From: Branchipolynoe longqiensis
Taxonomy: Eukaryota > Annelida > Polychaeta > Phyllodocida > Polynoidae
NCBI GenBank assembly: GCA_030323885.1
Contig: CM059194.1
Coordinates: forward strand, 7,401,686-7,465,685
Length of the DNA: 64,000 nucleotides
Direction of reading: 5' to 3'
Shown: piece after piece, positions 33,415 to 44,183 of the stretch
How the letters are laid out: every line of letters begins with the position of its first letter
Position numbering within the stretch: position 1 is the first letter of the stretch
Translations under genes and position numbers: made by a program
The notes under the pieces: generated by a model
Database searches by the model: none
What the model saw: only the letters and a program-made list of their open reading frames with translations
Told to the model about the DNA's origin: nothing

Positions 33415-33876
33415 ATGATGGCAGCGACCAGTCGCTACAAGCTGCTCACCTACTTGGTGGTGTCGGGGGAGGAGGACCAGGACCCCTCGCCCCTCTCCCC
33501 GCTCTCCCCGCCATCCCCACCCGGCCGCCTCTTCCCCCGGTGTACGGCGCTCTCCCTGCTCGCCGCCACTGCCCTCATCCTCTGCGGACTCTTCACGACG
33601 CTCTGGGTGTGGACGCGCTTCGGCACTTCCGGTTTCCCGCATGCCGTGACCGGAAGTGGCAGCGCGGCGACCGGAAGTGGCAGCGCGGCGACTGGAAGTG
33701 GCGCGCGGCCAGGCCTGGCGCTGCTGCTGCTGGGTCCGGCGGTGACGCTGGTCGGGGCGGCGTGCGCCGTGACGGCCTGCGTCCTGCACGAGGCGCGCCA
33801 GCGGCGGAAAGTGGAACTACAGCGTCGCACCTACCAGGTGCTCTACGACGCCATGACACTCAGCGACGACGTGTAG
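33415..33876 (+). CDS. Putative small two-pass membrane protein
   Basis: A 153-codon single-exon frame that is markedly GC-rich compared with its flanks, which argues for real coding sequence. A cytosolic-looking Ser/Pro-rich N-terminus (residues 20-38) is followed by a hydrophobic segment at about 43-66 (ALSLLAATALILCGLF). A short loop has three TGSGSAA-like repeats (78-96, from a 21-bp DNA repeat), a second hydrophobic segment lies at about 100-124 (GLALLLLGPAVTLVGAAC), and the C-terminus is basic (HEARQRRK) and ends LSDDV. The GP...G motif in the second segment and the basic stop-transfer recall TMEM200-type proteins, but that similarity is weak. ATGATGG offers two in-frame starts; the first is used here. 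It could also be one exon of a longer gene. Function unknown. Confidence 0.5.
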   Translation: MMAATSRYKLLTYLVVSGEEDQDPSPLSPLSPPSPPGRLFPRCTALSLLAATALILCGLFTTLWVWTRFGTSGFPHAVTGSGSAATGSGSAATGSGARPGLALLLLGPAVTLVGAACAVTACVLHEARQRRKVELQRRTYQVLYDAMTLSDDV

Positions 33877-33919
33877 GCTACTGACGTCGGTCGGCGGGGG
33901 TTCAGTTCTCGGCCGGGAC

Positions 33920-34201
33920 CAGCGCCGGATTTAGACATGTGGAGGCCCCTGGGCAGCCTTCAGCAGTGGAGGCTCATTAAACATTTCTAACGTCGTGAAT
34001 GTAAGACAATGTAGGCAAGTGGGATGATATCTCGCTGGAAATACGTGCATGATATAGTTTTTGATTGATATGTGTGTGTCGATCAGGTCAGTCTAAATTT
34101 GTTCTTACAAAAAAAATATTTTCATGAAATATAAGGAGGCTCCCTGGTTGTGGAGGCCCCTGGGCAACCGCCTGGCTTTCCCAGTCCTAAATCTGGCCCT
34201 G
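33920..34201. mobile_element. hAT-type MITE, 282 bp
   Basis: The ends CAGCGCCGGATTTAG and CTAAATCTGGCCCTG are inverted. The 8-bp flanks GCCGGGAC (33912-33919) and GCCAGGAC (34202-34209) differ at one position, as expected for a hAT insertion. Both ends repeat GGAGGCCCCTGGGCA in the interior. Confidence 0.85.
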
Positions 34202-34209
34202 GCCAGGAC

Positions 34210-34839
34210 GCCATTTTGTGACACGATGAGATCTGCCAGGTCCCTGAAATATAGTCCTGACCGTCTGATGCTGGCATTGCGGGGGTCCCTGACCTGTGTG
34301 GTCATGTGATTGCGTGACCACATCCTAGTGCGCCGCGTGGTTCCTGCGAGCTGTGAGAGTGCGCAAATGCTTTGCTGCGATGACCTTGCCAATAACAGTC
34401 AATGTTACCCCGCGGGCCTAGCTTGGGGTTTTTAGGTGGTACGTAGATGGAATAAAACGCTATTGGAATCAAACACTATGAATTATCATATATTTTAATT
34501 TTAAAATATTGATATTCATAATCGCCGGTGGTATGCAGCTGCGTCCCTGCGTGTATGGAAGCTAGGCCCTTGTACCCCACCGTACTTTGTCACTTTAATG
34601 AAATGTAACAAGCGCAACCTGTTGACTGGCCCCTCAGTCTTCAATGCGATAATGGTAATGATGTTGATGGTGACGATAGTGATGATGATGATAATGATGA
34701 TGATAGTGATGGTGGAAGTGACCTTTCAGTGAATTTTCAAGGTGATTCATGATTAGCTTAAAGCCTGAGTTGCCACCAGAGGAAAGACGATTCGTAGGAA
34801 CTAAAAGGACGATTTGCACATTTACACATATACCTTATA
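34210..34839. other. No gene; short GAT-rich tract
   Basis: 34640-34715 is a run of GAT/GGT trinucleotides (GATGATGATGATAATGATG). Nothing else is recognised. Confidence 0.5.
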
Positions 34840-35335
34840 TACAGGTATATATAGGCCTCATGCATAGGTCTACGTATGCCTTAGAAGTTAGAGATAGGTA
34901 TATATAGGCCTCACAAATAGGCCTATATGGGACTTAGATATAGGCTTCACATATGGGACTTAAATATAGGATTATATACGCCTCATGTAGAGGCCTATGT
35001 GGGACTGAGATATAGATGTATATAGGCCTCATATATAAGGCTATATGGGACTTAGATATAGGCATATATAGCCATTACACATAGGCCTATGTCGGACTTG
35101 GATATAGCTATGTATACGCCTCAGAAATAGGATTATGTGAATATTACTTGTAAGTATATGTAGGCCTCACATATAGGTCTATCCAGGCCGTACATATAAG
35201 GATGTGTAACCCTCATATATAGGATTATGGTTGCCTTACATATAAGTATATGTAGTCCTCACCTATAGCCATATGAAGGCTTTACATATAGGTATATGTA
35301 GACCTCAGATGGCCCCAAATATAGACATACCTCAG
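34840..35335 (+). repeat. AT-rich minisatellite with ATATAGGCCT units
   Basis: Irregular units of about 45-50 bp built from GGTATATATAGGCCTCA, CATATAGGCCTATATGGGAC and TTAGATATAGG. Strongly diverged, so old. Confidence 0.85.
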
Positions 35336-36089
35336 GCAACTGGGTAGTATTTATTTAAAAACTTAAAGTATTATGGAATTTTCCCCCCCTAAAAAACCCA
35401 TTAAAATGGTAAGCAAAAACATCACATTTCTGCACAGTAATATTGAGTGGACAATTTCTATGAAATCAAATTCATTAAAGGAGTCATCATGGGTGTAGGA
35501 GGCATATATAAGAATCTACTTACCTATACTTTTTTTTTAAATGCAAGGAAAATTAATTTCTTATTGACTTTTAGTGTCTTAAAAATGTGGTAATGTTTGT
35601 CACCCGTCATGTCCGTCACATTGATGAACGTTCAAAGGTACAGACAACAGTACAAATAAATAAAAATCACTTTGTTTTCTTTCAGTTTCAGTGACAATAT
35701 CCAAGGCAATAGCAATCTAATGGAAATTGTAAGCAACACTTGTATGGCGCATATTATGCGAGTATAAAGGCGCAGAAGAGATTGTTCTGTTATATAATGT
35801 ACTTATTATTCTGTACTATGCTTCCTCGACTGCACCTATGTGACCAGTGGCGCCACCAACGGGCTTCCTCGCCACTAACGGACACGCCACACTGTCAGTC
35901 GCACTGGAGGATTTTTAAATATAAAAAGACAGACCATGTGGTGAAGGAGACATAAATAAAGTATGCTATGATTATTTTCAAGACCACCCCCTCTTCTTGT
36001 CCGTGCAAGTCTTCAGTTTGGCTCACCTGATGATTGATTCAGCGAACACTCTAACCACTGGACCATCCCATCCAGCTCCTTCATACGTA
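35336..36089. other. No recognised feature
   Basis: AT-rich unique-looking sequence without a supported gene. Confidence 0.4.
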
Positions 36090-36416
36090 GCTAACATAGA
36101 CATTGACGAAGGCTGAGGCGTCCAGTACGGAAGGTAGAGAGTTCAATTGACGGCCGAGTCATACCAATGACACACAAAATTGATACTTGTCGCGTCCTAG
36201 CCAGGCACTCTGCATTAATACGATAGGGCAAGGACTGGTTGGCTCTGTGTCAGGATAATGTGACTGAGTGGGATATCAGGTCATGGTACTGGTGGCCTGG
36301 TCTCCCAGTGTGGCAGCACTATAAAGTCTCCATGAGTGAAAACTGTCACAAGTCTGTACCTATCCTGATATGACCTTGGATGTTGCTAGGACGTAAAACT
36401 CCAACAACCAACCAAC
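36090..36416 (+). mobile_element. SINE family D copy, nearly complete
   Basis: Head region with CGGCCGAGTCATACCAATGA, middle GGTTGGCTCTGTGTCAGGAT and GATATCAGGTCATGG, and tail ACTCCAACAACCAACCAAC. This copy shows the tail best. Confidence 0.85.
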
Positions 36417-36655
36417 ATCAGTTACCTCGGGTGAAATTCCTGTCGCGCTGCGCCCCCTGGTTCCTGTAATACACACTAGTGGCAGGTTAGTGTTAGCGCT
36501 AACCACCACTGGCGCCACCTAGGAGAGTCTGCCGGTACCATCAATCTTAATTTGACCTCTTCCACACGCGAACCAAAAGTAACTCATACCCACAGTCGCC
36601 GTGAATATGGCTTATGCTACCGACACGGCGTAAAACAACCACCAATCAATCATAC

Positions 36656-37041
36656 CAAAGACCCTATAATACTAAGACGGCTCACTCAGCCTGTAATCAA
36701 AATGATCAAACCCTGTAATCAAAAGGATCAAACCCACCACTTGGTGCGCTGGCTGTTCTCTTAGTTAAACAGGTGCTATATTATATGTATAAATGTATGT
36801 ATGAATGTGAAAGATGTGTGATGATGGCGATGCTGATGATGATGGGTATTTGTTCATAACAATTTCATATTGATGTGTGTTCATACTTACCTATCTCATG
36901 TATAATATAATTGTATGTGTTTACATGTGAAACACCAACCAGCAGCCAGGCTGATCAAATCCACCACAAGGTGGCACTGCGAAATTTACATTACCATGGG
37001 AGAGATAGGGAGGGAGCCGTCTTAGTATTATAGGGTATTTG
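36656..37041. mobile_element. MITE with CAAAGACCCTATAATACTAA ends, 7-bp target duplication
   Basis: Same family as 27123-27496, in the opposite orientation. ATCATAC is present on both sides (36649-36655 and 37042-37048). It inserted into the (AATC) tail of a short repeat that starts GCCGTGAATATGGCTTATGC and recurs at 38972 and near 52010. Confidence 0.85.
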
Positions 37042-37322
37042 ATCATACCCATACAGTGTTGGTATTTATTGAATGACTTCAACTTCCAAACCGCAGTAAT
37101 TTAAGTTTAAATTCATTGCATATGAAAAACTGACATTGAACATTATTTCTATTCGAGTAGTTATTGCAATGTATGTCACATTATTAACTGCATATGACAT
37201 TTACTAAATAGGTAGGTCAATTAAAAAAATGTATATATATATATTGAGGTAAACATTTGATTTATTTACAAATATATATTGCAATGTCTAGCAACTAGTC
37301 TGAGAACATTGATATCAGATTA

Positions 37323-37680
37323 ATTATAGCTGCATAGTCCGATGAAAACATCAAATTTCCAAAACCAATACAAGTATTTAGATTTTATTCTACATAATAT
37401 AATCCAACTTAGATACTGGTGTTGTTATCAAACATTTGTCACCACACAGAACGGAATACCGAGTCAATTTAATAGGACTGCAGAAGCCTATGGTGTCAAG
37501 AGTTTTGCGTGCTTGCCAAAATTAATTTTGTATGTTTGCACTTAAAATATCTCAAAGGTTAGCCATTTAAAATAATAGCTACTTCAAACTAAAAGTGAGG
37601 TAGATTATAAGGATCAAATTAATATATTTGTTATCGGAAAATGACAAAAACTTAAAATCACCGGACTATGCAACTTTAAT
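37323..37680 (-). mobile_element. MITE with AAGTTGCATAGTCC ends, minus copy
   Basis: Left AGCTGCATAGTCCGATG and right CGGACTATGCAACTTTAAT are inverted. The internal block GAAGCCTATGGTGTCA is the complement of the plus copies. Confidence 0.8.
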
Positions 37681-38094
37681 CAGCCATGCATAAAGTGTAC
37701 TTCACCATGGGTACTTTAAATACAAGTTCAGCTTCGCCCAATCAAGCTAAACTCACTTAATAAACCCCATCCCAGCAATGCAGAGTCAGAGTAGATAGCG
37801 ACAAGTATCAATTTGATACATCATTGATTTGACTCGATCAGGGTTCAAACCCACGACCTCCCGCATGCGAAGCCAGTCGACACTCTTGCAGATTCAATAT
37901 CCAGTCTGGTTATATATTGGGAGTAAGAGGATTAGAATTTATGTCTACAGTATGCCAAACTGCACTAGAAATAATTACAAAATGACATTCAATTTATTTG
38001 TTCTTGTTTTATTATTCAAAACAGTCTTGTTCAAACTATTCAATGCCATGATGTTCAGAGAATATGCAAACGCGCTTAATGTCGAACAGTGAGA

Positions 38095-38345
38095 TTCAAG
38101 ATTGATTAGGGTTTCATGTCCTAGCAACATCTTAGGTGACCAGGACTAGTGTGAAGTGCTGGCAGTAGAACTACATATCCTCGGCACTATGACCTGATAT
38201 CCGACTCAGTCACATTATCCTGGAACTTATACAAACAAATAATTGCTCTATATCCTAGTTATGTTGGATGACAAACAATAAATATCAAATCGGTAGGGCT
38301 TTGGTTTGACTCTGTCGAGGATTGGTCCAATGACCTGATAATAAA
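38095..38345 (-). mobile_element. SINE family D copy, diverged
   Basis: CATGTCCTAGCAACATCTTA, GACCTGATATCCGACTCAGT and a head-like TTTGACTCTGTCGAG, read from the plus strand. Confidence 0.65.
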
Positions 38346-38552
38346 ATCGGTTACTGCAGAAGCCTATGGTGTCAGTTTTGTCGTGCTTGCCAAAATTAAT
38401 TTAGCATGTTTGCACTTCAAATATCTCAAAAGTTAGGCATTTAAAATAAAAGTGACTACAAACTAAAGTAGGGTAGATTATAATGATCATCCTAATATAT
38501 TTATCTCAGAAAATGACAGCAATTCAAAACCATCGGACAATGCAACTTTAAT
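38345..38552 (-). mobile_element. MITE with AAGTTGCATAGTCC ends, half copy
   Basis: It runs from CAGAAGCCTATGGTGTCAG to CGGACAATGCAACTTTAAT. Only the left half (family orientation) is present. 38560-39190 carries a diverged plus half that shares GATTTTAAATGGTTAA and CATCATAGGC. Confidence 0.65.
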
Positions 38553-39199
38553 TATGTTGATAATTGTAATTTGTTAGAATCTACTTGACTTTGATTTTAA
38601 ATGGTTAATTGTGGAGATATTTCAATTGAAAACATACAAAATAATGTTGGTGTGCACAACGAAAGGTTGGCCATCATAGGCTTTTATCACTTGCAGTAGT
38701 GACATGTTCTATTAATATTCCTTCTATGTAGCAACAAATGTTTAATAAGTGTACAAGTACATAAGTTCAGGGTTTTTTGGCAGAGGGCAAACATGGGTAA
38801 AATTCCACATCGTTAAATTTTCTGAGGGTACGACTCTGTACACCCAAATTGTTGAGATCTTTTTTTTTTTTTTTTAAAAGGTTCTTCAAGGAGCCAGAGA
38901 CAACAAAGCCAGCATAAATAATCAGTTAGACTGTTAGTATACAACAGTAATCATAGCAGTGTTCATCGCCGTGAATATGACCTATGCTGCCGCCACGGCG
39001 TAAAGAAACCACCAATCAATCAGCAGTGTTCATAATTGACCAAGTGATGTGGAAAAATAATACACCCCCCCCATTCTGCATTTATTATATTTTTGGCGAA
39101 AACTCTGTAAGTTGGGTATGTAGGATCAAATGTAGACAAGTGCGTTCGTTTAGAAGATTGTGTGGTTTCCTTAGACTATGCTGCTCTAACACTTGATCT

Positions 39200-39711
39200 C
39201 AACTAACTGTAAGAGGAAAATTGTGTAAATCACATGCATGAATCTCATTCCTCTCAGTCTCAGTGTTCCTCAATTACTTTATGTTGGCTGCTACTAGATT
39301 GTCTAAATACATGCGAATAAATTATGGCAGTGCCTCACCACTAATAAAGACTTTATCCCGATGAATAAAAAATATATACAAAAAATAAATGGGATTAAAT
39401 AAATAATAAAAAAAAACACAAACAGGTTAATTTATCCTGAGTCAGTAGTCATATCAAGTTGCCCTCTTTCGCTACCCCTGAGGGATAGTATTTATTCAAA
39501 TTATTTGTTATCCTTTGTTCTTAATATGCATTGTTTGTAACCAATATGGTGCAAAATTTCAGAGCAAATTTACCAGCATACTCTAAGTCGTGATAACATT
39601 TCATTTGAGGGGTTGGGGTGGTTTGGAGGTAGTACAACAAAAATAATATGTTTAAAGAAAACGAAAACATCTAGCGATGCTTTAGAAATGCAAGTAATAA
39701 AAGCACCAGAG
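39200..39711. other. No recognised feature
   Basis: AT-rich, with no supported gene or repeat. Confidence 0.4.
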
Positions 39712-40050
39712 TTGTTTGTTGGGGGTTTACATCCCATCAACGGCTAAGGTTATATTAGGATGGATATGAACTTGTGAATGTGCATACTCATGGCAACTTT
39801 ATAATGCTACCCCACTGGAAGACCGCTCCACTGACACCATGACCCAACATCCCACTCAGTCACATTATCCTGATACTGCGCAAACCAGTTCTTGCCCAGT
39901 CCTATTAAGGCCAAGCACCGGGATAGGTAGCGACAAGTATCAAATTTATACATGATTGGTTTGTCTTGATAAGGGTTTTGAACCCAGTCTTCCATATGGG
40001 AAGCAAGTCAGAATTCTCAAACGACTCGGCTACCCTGTCCGATAGAGCAT
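39712..40050 (-). mobile_element. SINE family D copy
   Basis: GTTTGTTGGGGGTTTACATC tail, CTACCCCACTGGAAGACC and CATCCCACTCAGTCACATTA in the middle, and a head near 39960-40040. A further minus fragment of the tail half lies at 40445-40560. Confidence 0.75.
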
Positions 40051-40874
40051 GAGAGCTGGTTGAAATGAAGGAAAAGAATACAACATTTATGGTTAGACTT
40101 GTTTGATCGGTAAGTATTGAAGCACCTTTGTCATCTATACTGTCACTTACACAAATATTCATAAATCAGTTTCAATATTCATGCATGTACACATTAATTA
40201 TATTTACATACATTTGCTGAATCAGAGCTATCGTGACATAATAGTTATAGTAATCAGGGATGAAAATAATACCCCCCCCCTGAAATATTTGTGCTCCCTG
40301 GCAATATTATCTCAAAATAAAACTACCATGATTATACTGTACCGGTATAATGCTGCCTCACCAGTATAATATTGCCCCTTTGAATGCCTGGCATGCAATG
40401 TATAACAGTATTAACAGACAAGCTCTCGTGCTGCTGCAGCGCATTTCGTTTGTTTGTTTGAGTTTTATGTCCTGCCAACATCTAAGGTCATCAGGATGGG
40501 ACAGTGCCCACTCATGGTGACTTTATAGTGTTGCCCGACTGGAAGACAACTCCAAATTATCGCACACATTTACCTTGACACAGGGGTGGGTGCCTTCCGT
40601 TAGGCTGAATGGCACTATTACCATTTGAAGTTACTAAAATATACTTCCGTAACGAATAGCAATATAGCCTGCACGTGTGCAATAATACAATACACAAGAA
40701 AATACACAATTGTACATGCTTGAAGACATAATAGGTTTTTGCAGTGAGTAGAGAGAGTTCAAATGGGCTTTATTCCATGTGTGCCTTCATCCCATTTGAG
40801 ATCACTCTACCCACTCACGCAGGCTATTATGCATGTCTCTGCATAAGTTAAATCATGTCTTTCGATTATAATTA

Positions 40875-41050
40875 CAGTGCTTTCAAAATGAGCTGATGCA
40901 CACCACCAGCGTCGTCTACATGCACACCTGCGACCTGTACCTTGTCCACAACATAGACTATACGTCATAGTGCTGCATGTGCTGCGGAGCTAAAGGAACC
41001 GCATCTGCAATGTCTACTTTTACAATACAAACTCCTATTTCACAACTTTT
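40875..41050 (+). repeat. Dispersed repeat, paired with 763-960
   Basis: Starts AGTGCTTTCAAAATGAGC and shares ordered blocks with 763-960. It lies just 3' of the BTB-BACK gene. Confidence 0.5.
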
Positions 41051-41155
41051 TGAAAGCACAGTGAATACCAAACTATTATCGAATCAATTTGGAAGCACAA
41101 CTGTCAATAAATGCAGAGCTCTGATAATTTGCCTTACGCGCACCACACCAGACAC

Positions 41156-42301
41156 TCAATGGCTACTTTGTGGTGGAGTGCTCGTCGGAGTTCCAGTGCG
41201 GAACCGGACTTTACTAGGAGTACTAAACAGAGTCTCCATGTCGCCCTTAGCACCTGGCTTAGATTGAGTTTCGTCTATTGGTCCTGAACTGGATTTATGC
41301 TTTGCTTCGGTTTTGTTCGGTGTGCCAGTTGACGTCCCCATGTCTGGTTTTCTGTAGCGCCTGTTGGTGTACTGCCTCTTCTTGAACTCTGGCAGGTTTG
41401 AAAAGTCTTCAGGGTTGAGCTCCTTCTTCATAAACTTATAGTGACACCCAGCGGCAACCAGCTGAACTAACTTAGCAGAGGAAACAACAAGAGGGTTCAT
41501 CTGGGCCTCCATGATATCAAGGGGTTTTGAGAAGTGACAGTATCGGATGAGTGACAAGACATCATCCGCATACTCCATTCTCTTCTCGCTGTGACTCAAC
41601 CAAGCTGTTGCCTTCTGGAAGAGTTCTCTCTCAGAAAGAACAGTGGTTTCAGCAGTGAAAACTGCACATATGCACTCTTTATTCATGTTCAGTAGAGTGT
41701 CTTCAGTCACCGTCTCCAGCCTTGCCATGATGTTTGCAGCAGCATAGCCCTTCACTACCTCAACATTGAAGCGCTCGTATATGTCAACGACATCCTGAGC
41801 ACCGAACCACGTAGCAGGTTCCAGCAAAATACCTTCAGTTCTCTTGCGCTTTGTGATTTGCAGGCTTTCACGAGCGTATGCTCCGCAAGCTTTTGTGAGA
41901 TCATCCACCATATATTCTTCAGCCATGAAATAGTACAGCCACATATTCTCCTTACAGATGTCTACAGGATAACCATACATGAACTTGAGGAATGACTCAA
42001 AGATGGACTCAAACTCTTCATCAATGGTGAGCTCAACCATTTTGCTTTGGCTGTTACTTGTCTTTGTAAACAGGGTGCGGAAATAATCACTCCGCGAACT
42101 GAGAATGATTCGGTGACCAAAAAACTGGAGCTTCCCATTGTTGACATTGATTGTGACGTCACTGAGATTGGGATCATTATAAAAAGAGCAGCAGGTGAAC
42201 TTGACTTCATACGAACAATGATTGGTCCCCACCTCATCATCCCCAATACAGTTCTGTATTAGGCACCGACGTTTGGAATCCATTAATTGCTGACTATCCA
42301 T
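41156..42301 (-). CDS. BTB-BACK domain protein
   Basis: An uninterrupted 381-codon frame. The BTB/POZ domain is at about residues 43-145: DPNLSDVTINV, then the dimer-interface motif HRIILSSRSDYFRTLF and the helix ESIFESFLKFMYGY. A BACK domain follows at about 165-280 (including ERELFQKATAWLSHSE). The C-terminal 65 residues are Ser/Thr/Lys/Pro-rich and probably disordered; there are no kelch repeats. Such proteins usually recruit substrates to cullin-3 ubiquitin ligases, and that role here is inference. A 3' splice site (TTTATTTCAG|GTAGG on the minus strand, exon from 42351) lies 50 bp before the ATG, so a non-coding first exon upstream is likely. The ATG at 42301 is the first in the exon; a second lies six codons on. 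It is divergently oriented to ssr1. I cannot name the orthologue. Confidence 0.88.
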   Translation of the reverse strand: MDSQQLMDSKRRCLIQNCIGDDEVGTNHCSYEVKFTCCSFYNDPNLSDVTINVNNGKLQFFGHRIILSSRSDYFRTLFTKTSNSQSKMVELTIDEEFESIFESFLKFMYGYPVDICKENMWLYYFMAEEYMVDDLTKACGAYARESLQITKRKRTEGILLEPATWFGAQDVVDIYERFNVEVVKGYAAANIMARLETVTEDTLLNMNKECICAVFTAETTVLSERELFQKATAWLSHSEKRMEYADDVLSLIRYCHFSKPLDIMEAQMNPLVVSSAKLVQLVAAGCHYKFMKKELNPEDFSNLPEFKKRQYTNRRYRKPDMGTSTGTPNKTEAKHKSSSGPIDETQSKPGAKGDMETLFSTPSKVRFRTGTPTSTPPQSSH

Positions 42302-42417
42302 TTAGAGTTGTAGTTGCGGATGTGGTTATATCTATCCGCTAAACTGCCTACCTGAAATAAAAGAAAAATATTTACAATGCATTTCTGCTTAAATAAAACG
42401 ATACAAATTTGCAAACT

Positions 42418-42545
42418 GGTGTTGGTTATTTGTGTTTTGCATCCTAGCAACATTTAAGGTCATATCAGGACGGCTACCGACTTGTGACAGTCTGTACTCA
42501 TGACGACTTTATAGTGCTGACCAACGAGAAAACAATGCTGTCACT
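42418..42545 (-). mobile_element. SINE family D tail fragment
   Basis: GTTGGTTATTTGTGTTTTGC and CATCCTAGCAACATTTAAGG, read from the plus strand, then CTACCGACTTGTGACAGT. It lies in the presumed first intron of the BTB-BACK gene. Confidence 0.7.
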
Positions 42546-42621
42546 TGCAGAGACATCAGAAGTACAATACTTATGAGACCCTTTCCCCAGATAAAAATAC
42601 CAAAATTACTAATATAATGGC

Positions 42622-42931
42622 GTTCTCTGTGGCGGAGTGGTTAGAGTGTCTGACTTTTTTCTAGGTCAGACTCCTAATCTGAGGGTCGGCGGTTCGATTC
42701 CCCGTGCCCCCAGCTCTGCCAATGTGGATTTCCACCGCTGTGTATAACTTACAGCGTCATCAAAGGTCGGTTGCTCTCATACCATGTCTATGTGGTGTGG
42801 GAGGTTAAAAATCCCTTGGGTCGGTAAAAGTGTAGGCTCAGGCTTTCTATCGACCAGCAGTGGAGTGGGGAAGACCAGTCATCTGTGACTGGGATTTCCC
42901 CTGCTTGGGACAACTAATGTACCAAAAAAAA
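42622..42931 (+). mobile_element. tRNA-derived SINE, 'GGCGGAGTGG' family, full length
   Basis: Head TGGCGGAGTGGTTAGAGTGT with box B GGTTCGATTCC, then body TCATACCATGTCTATGTGGT, GGCTTTCTATCGACCAGC, and a poly-A tail at 42923-42931. It is the best plus copy. Confidence 0.92.
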
Positions 42932-42999
42932 GAGAGGCAAATAAGTGTTCACACTTGCTGTCTACCATTCGCTATATCGCTAATAATTTTAAATGGAAT

Positions 43000-44183
43000 A
43001 CTAAGTAGGTAGCAATTAGTGCGAGCAAGAGCCATCACGCCGCATTTCTCAAACGTGTTACCCAATGAGTGTCTATTCTTATTGAAAGACAACTAGTTCT
43101 TGATAACAGCCAGCAAGTCCTGACACGTTCAAAAGACGCAGACTACACTGGTTCTTCGTGTGGTTAGTGAGGCCGACGATGAATCGCGAGATGAACCTCT
43201 CAGACAAAACGTCAAAAGCTTGTAATTAGTGCTCCTGACGGCATATTCCCAATGCGAATTAACCGTAGAGCTTCTGGAGGTAGTGTTTTTATGTGGTAGC
43301 TTACCTCAAAGTGTGTCAAGTTTATCCTGCCTGTGCAAACCGTGAACCACATGCCAGATATACAGACAGTCGCGTGTGTACACTATTCCTGCTGTCTCCG
43401 CTAGGTGTCTCTGAATGTTTCTCTAGTTCATTTATCTCCCGCTTGGGGATGTATGAGCATCGACCTACTTAGAGAAACTGTGTCATTATCTAGGTCGCCA
43501 TCTCATTTGCTTGTCACGGCCTGTGAGAGTACAATCAGGGTACCAGAGTATATGAGCGTTCTTACAAAATTAGGAGACTTAATTTGTCCTCATATAATTT
43601 ATATTTTTGTATGGAACTAGAACTTATATGGATGCTTTTGTCCAAATACGTTAATGTTATAATATACATATTTATTAAAAGGAAATAAATATATACTTGT
43701 CAAAGAAAGCAGTTTTAGAACCGGAAGTGTATTTTCACGTCTTCGACTATCATGTCGGTAGGATAGTTTCAATAAAATTCTGTTTGTCTTCTTCACACAA
43801 AACTGCGATAGTGCTCTACTTCAGTTAAGTTAGATATCTCGTTGGTCACAATAAAAGTGATTTAAGTTCAACATATAAATAGTTGGTTGACGTGGATGCT
43901 ACGTGGCCAAACATCTCGAGCAAAGACATGGCCGGGGAATACCTATTGAGGTTATTGTTACAATGGTGTTGATTCGTTGGAATTCCTAAATGTAAGGGGA
44001 TTCCCTATATTATGACCAATCAGAAACAGCGACACGGGTAATTGTTTTGGGGGAGCTCTGAACTTACTGATAACACCTTCCGGTTGACAGTGCAGCCCAA
44101 CAGTATAACTCCAAAGTGGAGGGGAATTAAGGAATATCTGTAATCATCGGACCTGAAGACGATCACTGAACGAAAAATCGACC
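43000..44183 (+). promoter_or_regulatory. Intergenic region and presumed ssr1 5' flank
   Basis: About 1.2 kb between the last upstream SINE and the ssr1 ATG. Two ETS-type GGAA cores occur (ACCGGAAGTG at 43720 and its complement CTTCCGG near 44078). No TATA box is evident close to the ATG. It probably holds promoters for ssr1 and the non-coding first exon of the BTB-BACK gene, but I cannot place the start sites. Confidence 0.3.

Noticed and set aside
42047..42262. Antisense frames within the BTB-BACK gene
   Set aside because: Shadows of the conserved minus-strand frame.
42632..42715. Functional tRNA gene
   Set aside because: Box A and B are good, but the same head with the same 220-bp body recurs at 20757, 48815 and 59302; it is a SINE head.
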